The notes under the pieces were generated by a model. The model had not been told where the DNA came from. It did not search any database and worked only from the letters and a program-made list of their open reading frames with translations. Positions 8,836-15,360 of a DNA stretch of 15,360 bases are shown here, one piece after another (position 1 is the first letter of the stretch; every line of letters starts with the position of its first letter). The translations under genes were made by a program, and so were the position numbers. The stretch is from Cylindrotheca closterium (taxonomy: Eukaryota; Bacillariophyta; Bacillariophyceae; Bacillariales; Bacillariaceae), in the NCBI GenBank assembly GCA_933822405.4, contig CAKOGP040001789.1:1-15360 (forward strand), in the 5' to 3' direction.

Positions 8836-9991
8836 CCTTCTGATTACTGAACAATTTGACTAGGGATATTCCATCATTGTTGGTGTTGCTGTTGCTGTTG
8901 TGTTTTTCCCAGCTGGAATTGTGTCTATTCTGATGAGTTGTGCCGTTTTTAGATTCCGAATCACATCATCAGTTTTCAAGATTTAGACGGATTTAGAACG
9001 AGGTAACAATCCATGAATGTTTGATGTGATAATCGATGCGTCTGAACCACCTGAAGTATTGAAATGGTGTCCAAGCACCTCTAATCCAATAGCAATATCC
9101 ACTGTCCCTACCTATTGAAGAATAGATCGAGACTCGGAGGCTCATCGCATCGCGATTTTTGTGTCTCGAATACTTCAAGATTGGAAACATGAAAGTGATG
9201 TCAGTGTATATAAAGAGATCGCAGCCCGATCTTGTGTCATCAAGGCATGAAATACTGCTCGACTCTAGCAGCTGATATTATTGCAATGATACTATTGAAA
9301 CGCTTACTTATGCACGGGTTGCGAGAACTGTTGGATATTAGGATTTTTTAAGTACATATTTGGAGAAACGAGAAAAAGAGAATACATGTGAACGATAGAG
9401 AAATGATGTCAACTGATACGACTAAAAATGACGACTGATACGACTAGAAACATAGCGCGTGTGCCGCACGCATCACACGTGCGCAAACTGTTACACGCCA
9501 TTAATTTAGAGTAGAAAAGAACTTGGTCAGCAGAACACTGACAAATCATAGGATTCGCGTGGAAAAGTGATGGATCATCGCTTTTCTCACTGCATGCTTT
9601 TTACTTCTTGGCCGAATGTACGCCATTGCCCATCTGCTAGTAGACATGGTTTGGGTCCATGTGTTCGGTGATGTCTCTCCAGCACTGTCCTTGATAGGTT
9701 TCTTGGACTCTTTTTTTGCATCGCTGGTTCTCCAATCCTTCAACTACTATTGTCCAGCATTTTCAGTCGCTCCAGTATTCATTGTAGGCTATCAGCAGTG
9801 AAGAGTGCCCTTGCTGATAGCATTGGATTGTCCAAAACCGATGCCAATGGCATCTTGTCGATATGACCTTATTTGTTTACTAATCTTAAAATCTGAATAT
9901 GTACTATTTACCTACAGTGTATAGACTATAGGTGTATCTATTTTAAAATCCAAATTTTGGCCTAGAATTCAGGGAATTTTGAAACATTCAA
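8836..9991. other. Stretch with no supported gene
   Basis: I see no convincing coding frame; the longest frames (about 60-65 codons) have no recognisable motif and start from non-ATG codons. It holds a short GTTGCTGTTGCTGTTG run (about 8885-8900), a TATA-like tatataaag (9207-9215), a 13-bp direct repeat ACTGATACGACTA (9412-9424 and 9434-9446), a GC-rich imperfect inverted repeat (9455-9484) and a 10-bp stem inverted repeat (9788-9821). The rest is AT-rich and looks intergenic. Confidence 0.5.
9788..9821. repeat. Inverted repeat: 10-bp perfect stem, 14-base loop
   Basis: GCTATCAGCA (9788-9797) is the exact reverse complement of TGCTGATAGC (9812-9821). It lies about 170 bases downstream of the stop of the minus-strand spliced gene, so it could be part of that gene's 3' region, or chance. 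No T-run follows on either strand, and bacterial-type terminator logic does not apply here. Confidence 0.4.
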
Positions 9992-10523
9992 TCAAGTCAC
10001 TAGAAATGTTGGGAAGGGGTCTAACCGGAATCTCATTTCTGCCGCAGCATTGCAAACAGCACCCAAAGTCAATACAGATAGGTATATTGATAACTTTTGT
10101 TTGGGTCTTACCGTGTCTGGATGCCAACACGGTGACTGGGATAGATTCTTGGCCACTTCTGGATTGAATGCCAAATTGACCACAAAGGTCAAGTAGGTGC
10201 AATTCAATCACTTCTACCTTAAAATCTCCGATTCCAAGCCGGCAATCCTTGTTAGATATACCCATGGACGACAAATAAGTGTTAGACTAAGGAAGTTTGG
10301 GGAAAATTAGGCCAAGAATTCGACAATTCCAGAATTTTCAACAAACTTACCCTTTTTCTAATTCCGTTTTGGCCTCTGAATCATTGTCTCGGTCCCAAAA
10401 AATCCAAGCCTTAGGTATCTGAGGGAGACTTTTGTGTATTGTTGAATGGATAGCTGTCTCAATGGCGGCCACAGGACCCAACAGAGCGGCAGAGAAACCA
10501 CGACAAAAGGAAATCTCAAAAAT
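9992..10523 (-). CDS. Unrecognised protein, last four exons of a minus-strand spliced gene
   Basis: Exons in transcript order are 10523-10351 (173 nt), 10286-10218 (69), 10158-10112 (47) and 10038-9992 (47, with TGA at 9994-9992). Each intron starts GT and ends AG: gtaagt...ccttag (64 nt), gtagaa...atccag (59), gtaaga...cggcag (73). The exon phases (2, 2, 1) join without a stop to give about 112 residues. Recognisable stretches include GFSAALLGPVAAIETAIH, PKAWIFWDRDNDSEAKTEL, LICRPWVYLTRIAGLESEIL and ESIPVTVLASRHEMRFRLD, ending TFLVT. The protein looks soluble and mixed alpha/beta, with a charged DRDNDSE patch. Reading straight through the introns meets stops or other frames, so the joint phasing is good evidence for a real gene. 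I do not recognise the family. The 5' part is uncertain: the frame is closed just upstream of 10523, so at least one more exon is needed. Confidence 0.55.
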
Positions 10524-10579
10524 CTTCGCAAATCAAACAAATAAAGTAAATCAATAATGCTTCGCCATTGTAATAGATA

Positions 10580-10906
10580 TCAATAAAGCAAACTGATAGG
10601 TGGGGGCGCATTTGTAGCTGTTGCAAAGTAGGCCGTGGTGCCATTTTTGGTTTGGCGGTAGAATCCTTGAGCATTCGCAATTTCACTGTCAATGTTTACC
10701 AATTTGGCAATTGATAGGGCAACTGCACAACCCAGGTCTGCTTTTGTTGGCTCAAAGTCGAAGGAAATGGTCAACTTCAACCAGTTTTTTTATGACATCC
10801 ATCGCCGTTGGTATGCAGGATGCAAAAGTCGGACATTGTTCAACACAGCAGCAACTTGCTTTGCTTTAGATTGGACTGGCATCGGCAATATCCTGCCGTA
10901 ACCCAT
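10580..10906 (-). pseudogene. Possible upstream exon of the unrecognised gene, interrupted by one in-frame TAA
   Basis: Minus-strand ATG at 10906 opens a frame reading MGYGRILPMPVQSKAKQVAA and on to RRWMS, then TAA at 10792-10790 next to a run of seven A. The same frame then stays open for 69 more codons (SFDFEPTKADLGCAVALSIA, later GFYRQTKNGTTAYFATAT) to a TGA at 10582-10580. The even, protein-like composition on both sides of a single stop suggests one exon with a recent nonsense mutation or an A-run sequencing error. I find no GT donor of the right phase to connect it to the exon starting at 10523, so it may be a separate or decayed piece. Function unknown. Confidence 0.35.
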
Positions 10907-10920
10907 CCACCTTTTTGGAC

Positions 10921-10940
10921 TCGGCCCTGATCAGGGCCGA
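10921..10940. repeat. Perfect 20-bp palindrome
   Basis: TCGGCCCTGA followed directly by its reverse complement TCAGGGCCGA, with no spacer; the symmetry stops at both ends (C on each side). It is GC-rich in an AT-rich neighbourhood and lies 15 bases upstream of the ATG of the possible minus-strand exon. It could be a dimeric protein-binding site in a promoter, or a relic of a small inverted-repeat element. Confidence 0.6.
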
Positions 10941-11190
10941 CCTCATTTAAAGTTTTTTGCTTGAACGACAAATTTCCTACCGTGCGCGCGTAGAACCATA
11001 AAACTACAATCATTAAAACTTACCTCAAATGTAATACACACGTTTCCAGGAATTCATGAAGATATCAAAGGGTTAAGCTGAAAACTTAGAAATAGAGCAA
11101 ATGAACCCTTCCAAATCTAATGGAAAAATCAGAATTAGTTTATCATCGTTTTTTGTCACCATTTTGCATGCCCAAGCCCAGACACGAGAC
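10941..11190. other. Intergenic stretch, nothing identified
   Basis: AT-rich sequence with a short CG run (gtgcgcgcg, about 10983-10991) and one minus-strand donor-like site (AACTTACC on the + strand, about 11025-11032). I could not pair that site with an open exon. No gene is supported. Confidence 0.4.
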
Positions 11191-11349
11191 TGTTGAATCT
11201 GTCAGGATCGAGTTAGTCGTCCTACGACTTACTAGATCGTCTGTCCATATTCCGTTCCAACTCACTCATCACATCACCATCTAGTCACTCTATGAGTTTA
11301 TGTTGACGATTAACAAGTCGCTTATTGCTCTTCCAACTTTACTCATACT
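11191..11349 (+). promoter_or_regulatory. 5' leader of the copia-type element, possibly the remains of its 5' LTR
   Basis: Sequence starting TGTTGAATC at 11191 leads directly to the gag ATG at 11350. LTRs begin TG and end CA, and ACTCA at 11341-11345 would give such an end, for about 155 bases. This is weak support: there is no second LTR in the window to compare, I see no tRNA primer-binding site between 11345 and the ATG, and the 3' part of the element is missing. It includes a small hairpin, AGTCGT-CCT-ACGACT (11215-11229), which could also be chance. Confidence 0.3.
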
Positions 11350-12912
11350 ATGCCTTCACCAACTGAAAACAACAATAGTGTAGTCACTCCAAACAAGAAT
11401 GCATGTCGTCCTGACGCGAGTCCGAATGATGCTGTCATTCCAGTGAACGACACAACAACAGCTCCACTTCCTCCGACCAACAACAAATTCACGGACCGCG
11501 AAGTGTCGACCATCGCTCGTATCGTATGGAACGAAGATCCTGCAACAGCCGCGATGGCGACGGAGCTCCAAGGAATTTTTACTGTCATGCAATTGAGTAA
11601 ACTTTCTGATTTTGAGGGACAAGATGCAACCGAATTAATTGGATTTGCTGGCATTCCAAGACCTGGCGGTACGATTGGACCCATCCAATCAAAGCGTCTC
11701 AAGGATTTCTTTGATTATGCGACCGCTCCTTCTGCGAGTCTCCCTCCAGACCTTACCTACACCAAAATTCGAACCGTTCTTGAAGCACGAGCCAAAGAAT
11801 TGGAAGTTGCAGTTCTAGGCTCCATGACTGGCGATGGAACTTCCGTCGCGCCTACTGGTTCTGACTTCAAGTTCAAAGCCCCAGTATGCGATCTATTTAC
11901 TGGCGAGCCTGAGGAATTTTGGGGTTGGTGGGATTCTGTTCTATTGGAGTTCGGTCAGTCTGGCATTTCTGAAGCTTTGACTGATCCAGAATACCACAAC
12001 AAGAGTGACAGTGCTGCCAAAGCGTCTAGTGCTGGATGGTATGCCATTGCGAAAAGTCTCCAATGCGGTCATGCCAATTGGATGTCTGGTGAGGTCAGCC
12101 GACACACCAACCGCAAAGTTGCTCATGATTTCTATACGAAACTAATGAAGACATTTAATACTGAAGAAAACCAAGCCCATTTCATGGTGCATGCAATCGA
12201 CAGTTTGAATGAGATCAAGTTGGATCATACCAAGCAAGTTCACGAATTTATCAACGATTGGAAGCAAATTATCAATCGGTTGAACGAAAACAAGAACCAG
12301 CTTGCGACCAACCGAGAGATTCTACGTGTATTTTTACTTCGTGCATTACAGTCTGATGCCTTTGAAGAATCAAGACAATTTATTCTTCGAAACCCTTTGA
12401 AGACCATTGATGATTACTTGGATCATATCCGAAATCGAGCTGATTCAATGAGGATGCTGAGTGGCGACCCCCCAATCCGTGATTATGGGGATATTGTCCC
12501 TGGGATAATCCGCCGGGCCGAATCTCGAACCAAGACCAAGGGATCCGAACCTCCTAAATGGCACATTCCATTTTTTCCTAATGGATGGAAGCAAGCATTA
12601 GGAAGGGGAGCTTTCCGGCGTTTGGAAGAATGGCGCCGTGCGGCTCATGGTACTAATAAGCGTCCACGCGACCTCGAGAGGGAATTTGATATGAAGAAGG
12701 TTCGTAATAAGTCCTATGATCCCAACCTTGATCGAAAAACAAAGAAAGCTCGCCGAGGAGCTATTGACACTGAGGAAGACGACAATTCTCAGGACGGCAC
12801 CACTGATTCCAGATCTCACAAGTTCAGAATTGTGAGTGCGAACCCCCGCCTTCGACATAACAAGAATGGTAAAGATGTCTCTTTCAACGACACTATCACC
12901 ACTTGCAACTGA
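11350..12912 (+). CDS. gag: Gag-like capsid protein of a Ty1/copia-type (CoDi-like) retrotransposon
   Basis: 520 codons from ATG. A variable N-terminus (1-60) and a linker (about 120-170) precede a helical Gag core of the UBN2/copia type (about 175-375). The core contains FTGEPEEFWGWW, AGWYAIAKSL, AHDFYTKLMKTF, VHEFINDWKQIINRL and ILRVFLLRALQSDAFEESRQ. A basic tail follows (about 430-475, with KRPRDLEREF and RKTKKARR), which may bind RNA. I see no CX2CX4HX4C zinc knuckle, which many but not all copia Gags carry. The protein would assemble the particle that packages element RNA. The frame ends in TGA (12910-12912) and pol continues in the same frame. The element is probably dead, because pol is damaged, but this frame is undamaged and could supply Gag in trans. 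Confidence 0.75.
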   Translation: MPSPTENNNSVVTPNKNACRPDASPNDAVIPVNDTTTAPLPPTNNKFTDREVSTIARIVWNEDPATAAMATELQGIFTVMQLSKLSDFEGQDATELIGFAGIPRPGGTIGPIQSKRLKDFFDYATAPSASLPPDLTYTKIRTVLEARAKELEVAVLGSMTGDGTSVAPTGSDFKFKAPVCDLFTGEPEEFWGWWDSVLLEFGQSGISEALTDPEYHNKSDSAAKASSAGWYAIAKSLQCGHANWMSGEVSRHTNRKVAHDFYTKLMKTFNTEENQAHFMVHAIDSLNEIKLDHTKQVHEFINDWKQIINRLNENKNQLATNREILRVFLLRALQSDAFEESRQFILRNPLKTIDDYLDHIRNRADSMRMLSGDPPIRDYGDIVPGIIRRAESRTKTKGSEPPKWHIPFFPNGWKQALGRGAFRRLEEWRRAAHGTNKRPRDLEREFDMKKVRNKSYDPNLDRKTKKARRGAIDTEEDDNSQDGTTDSRSHKFRIVSANPRLRHNKNGKDVSFNDTITTCN

Positions 12913-15168
12913 CAAGCACGCGGACGTGCACCAACGAAAAAGCGTGTGCTCCGCCGTACCACTTCTCCTCCGGAACCAAATGAGCCCGTCCTGATCACGG
13001 ACAGTGGCGCCGACCAATTTTTTGCCGGCTACATCTGGAGAAGACTTAGTACTACGGGAAGACTGGTCGAGCTCATGGGAGCTTTGGCAGGAAGACATTC
13101 TGGAACAGTTTTACCTGTGGCATCTGTCGTCGGAAAATTGATTGATGCTGCTGGCAATGAATGGTGTGCAGTCGCCAACGAAGTCCTTCACGACACGAGT
13201 CCAAACCAGCATGAATCCTTACTCCCACCGGCGCAAGTACGTAATGCGGGCAATGCAGTGGATGATTGCCCATCTGACGCAAAGACGACTTGCGGGGACT
13301 TTGGAACACAATGTTGTGTGTTTGGTTCGGGAAAAGCAAAGCACACACTCCCATTATTCTTTGATGGATTGAAGTGCTACTATCGAATGGAGGCCATCAC
13401 CGATGATGAACTTACATCTTTGCCAAGAATTGTTCTCACTGGAGATGCGGAATATGAGCCGACTAGCCGGACTACAATTCGCCGAATGAACACGGACGAA
13501 ATTGATTGGAAACGGACCATGGCTTTTCCCCCTGATGATGTCTTGAAACATACTCTTGAAGCAACCACTCAACTAATACCTGTTGTTGAGGCTGAGAGCC
13601 CTCAGCAGAACCTTGCCGAACTGAGAGGAGGCAGACTAAAACATGTGGTTCAACATATTTTGCTATTGACTGGAGCCCCTGCTGAATATTGGTGTTACTG
13701 TTTGGAATATGTTGCTTTTGTGAAAGCACGAACGTCAAAGAGAGTTCTTAACAATAGAACGTCATGGGAAGCTGAGTTTGGCGCAGTCCCTGACATAAGC
13801 AAGTGTCGATTCTCTTTTTGGCAACCTGTCTGGTTTTATACTCCTCACGGAGCGTTCCCAAGACAGAGAATGATGAAAGCGCGTTTCCTCGGATTCAGTC
13901 CTGACTCTGGTGATGCATTTACATATGTTATTGTCACTGAGCCCGATGATGAGAAAGCTCATCGCCAATTTTTTACCCGCTCTGTCATTCGACCACGATA
14001 CCCGCGAGAAGATGCTCCATTCGTGTTCAAGCAAGGAAAAAGCCTTGAGATTTTCAAAAGGGATGAGCGCACCATATTGACTGCCGTTAGTGACTCTGAT
14101 TTCCCGCCTGCTCTTTCCGACAGGGCGCACAATCCACTTCCGACAATTCAAGAGGAGCCTCAACCATTGGACAGTGTAGAGGAGTATGAACGAGGTATTG
14201 AAGAAGTGTATGGACCCCCGGCTTCAAAACGACTTCGTACCGATCCTACGTCCGACGAAGTTCTACTGCGTACTGATCAAGAGGAGCTTCAGCCGCTCTC
14301 TGCCCAGGACCCACTAAGAACTCCATCCGTTCCGACTGCTGAAGTTGAGCTACCCACCGAACTGCACCCCCAAGATCAGGAAATGTTAGTAGCCAATTCT
14401 ACAGCTACTGTCGATGCTACGCCTGAAGGTCCGCGGTTACCACAAACTGGACCTGTCCCGGTGACACAAGAGGAGCCAACAAATTCCTTCATGACGGAGC
14501 AAGGTGAATCTGCCTCGATTTCTCCTGATGGAGATGAAGACTCAGTTCATTCCGCCGATGAAGCCCTCGATGATCACCAAGTCTCACCGGAGTCGCTCGA
14601 CGTTCACCTCCGGAATCTTGCTGGACTGACGGAGGATGAAGATCTATTTGATTCTATTTGTGGTCATGAGTTTCGTGATGGTGTACTATTCCTGCAGATC
14701 TTATGGAAGACTGATGAAACTTCGTGGGAGAAATATCGTGCTTGCCGCGAAGATTTTCCTTACGACGTCGCCAAGTACATTTGCTCCAAGAAGATTGGAT
14801 CCGCCTCTGGTAACCATTCAAATGGACCACATCAACGATGGGCACGTACTTTCTTGAAGAAAACTCGCCGTGTTATGCGTCGTTTTGTTCGATATCATGG
14901 CTATTCAAAACCTATGTTGAATATCCACGATTTTCGTTGTCCTCGTGAGGACAATAGTGATCAGATTCAATTGACCAAGATGCACAAGAAGTCCCAGCCC
15001 CGCCAAGTCAGAAGAGCCAAGAAAAAAGGCCGTCTACGGCGTCCTTTGCCCATTCGGTTTGGCATTCCGATTCCGCGGACAGTAAACGAAGCACTTGCAC
15101 TTGATGATGATAACGGGAACCACTTTTGGCGTGAAGCAATGGAAAAAGAGATTGCTTCCCTGTGTTAG
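12913..15168 (+). pseudogene. pol: Truncated Pol of the copia-type element: protease, integrase remnant, chromo-like region; RT lost
   Basis: In the same frame as gag, directly after its TGA; there is no ATG near the beginning, and the first alternative start is GTG at 12946 (numbering from there). The aspartic protease site is ITDSGADQ (Asp19). About residues 150-217 match the linker before integrase (FDGLKCYY, then DWKRTMAFPPDDVLKHTLEA). The frame then jumps from VVEAE to SPQQNLAELRGG (218 onward), which is the region of the third catalytic acid (Glu225), so the core with the first two Asp is missing. The post-integrase part (APAEYWCYCLEY, GFSPDSGDAFTYVIVTEP, RSVIRPR) is intact. A long acidic linker, a chromodomain-like piece (about 577-615, with ILWKTDETSWEKY) and a basic stretch follow. 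The frame ends at NHFWREAMEKEIASL, which is where copia RT normally starts, then TAG. It cannot integrate or reverse transcribe on its own. Confidence 0.75.
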
Positions 15169-15360
15169 AATAAAGCAAAATGTGCTCTATCGTGAGTGCC
15201 TTTAGCGCTCAGAACAAACTCTCTGCAATCTAAATTCGTAATCGATTGTACAACACTTTCACGACAATAGTTCTCCTGTGTCTAGGTATACTTTGAGTGA
15301 AATTGTTCCTATTTGATTAATGTTTGGCTTGAATTGATGATTCAATCACAAAAGTGAGTT
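15169..15360. other. Sequence beyond the broken copia element, no gene seen
   Basis: The reverse transcriptase reading is lost at 15166-15168 (TAG), and the next bases are AATAAA (15169-15174), the form of a polyadenylation signal. The remaining bases are AT-rich, show no RT remnant in any frame I could follow, and do not resemble the 11191-11349 leader. There is a minor inverted repeat (ttgaat...attcaa, about 15332-15348). The right breakpoint of the element is at or just before 15168. Confidence 0.45.

Noticed and set aside
8993..9190. 65-codon minus-strand frame
   Set aside because: No motif, ordinary length for chance, no neighbouring exons.
9207..9215. TATA box (tatataaag) as a plus-strand promoter
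   Set aside because: No supported plus-strand gene follows within reach; such strings are common in AT-rich DNA.
9546..9743. 65-codon minus-strand frame, basic (DAKKESKKPIKD...), and the overlapping plus-strand 61-codon hydrophobic frame (9616-9801)
   Set aside because: The minus frame starts from TTG, several frames of similar length overlap here, no motif is recognisable and no splice chain supports either one.
13073..14163. Several minus-strand frames of 60-133 codons under pol
   Set aside because: They are antisense shadows of a well-supported pol frame and show no domain of their own.
15169..15360. 3' LTR of the copia-type element
   Set aside because: No similarity to 11191-11349 by eye, and the RT half that should lie before a 3' LTR is absent.

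Overview
The window looks like repeat-rich nuclear DNA of a eukaryote, most likely a diatom (stramenopile). The reasons are the style of the 11.3-15.2 kb Ty1/copia element, which resembles the diatom 'CoDi' elements, the reverse transcriptase family at the left end, and short GT-AG introns of 59-73 bases in a minus-strand gene near 10 kb. Nothing here is prokaryotic: there are no operons, Shine-Dalgarno sites or CRISPR arrays. Family names come from recognising motifs by eye; no database search was possible.

Left third (1-7167): the 3' part of a LINE-like (non-LTR) retrotransposon on the + strand. An intact reverse transcriptase frame enters from outside the window and ends at 2937. Behind it is a large direct repeat with a 1706-bp period and an A-B-A-B-A layout. 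A (860 bp) is the element's own 3' end: half a zinc knuckle, a C-terminal tail and the 3' UTR. B (846 bp) is the RNase H domain and the first half of the zinc knuckle. The natural order is RT-B-A. The observed RT-A-B-A-B-A order is best explained by a 5'-truncated copy of A inserting into the element's own RT/RNase H junction, followed by unequal exchange between the A copies.

Middle (7168-11190): the native 3' end of that element abuts a broken minus-strand integrase fragment (7172-7519). To its right lies a decayed array of about 160-190-bp units (about 7775-8835), each resembling the same short minus-strand exon with its splice sites. Then comes about 1.1 kb with no supported gene, followed by an unrecognised minus-strand gene. 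Its last four exons (10523 down to 9992) keep one reading frame across three short GT-AG introns. A possible upstream exon (10906-10580) contains an in-frame stop. A perfect 20-bp palindrome (10921-10940) lies just upstream of that exon.

Right third (11191-15360): a defective Ty1/copia-type element on the + strand. It has a gag frame (11350-12912) and a pol frame (12913-15168) in the same phase, separated by one TGA. Pol keeps the aspartic protease and the post-integrase region, but has lost the integrase core with its first two catalytic acids. It stops just as the reverse transcriptase would begin. The last 190 bases are not recognisably part of the element.

No autonomous element is complete here. 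The main interest is in how the copies rearranged (self-nesting, unequal exchange, in-frame deletion, exon-array decay) and in the unidentified spliced gene.
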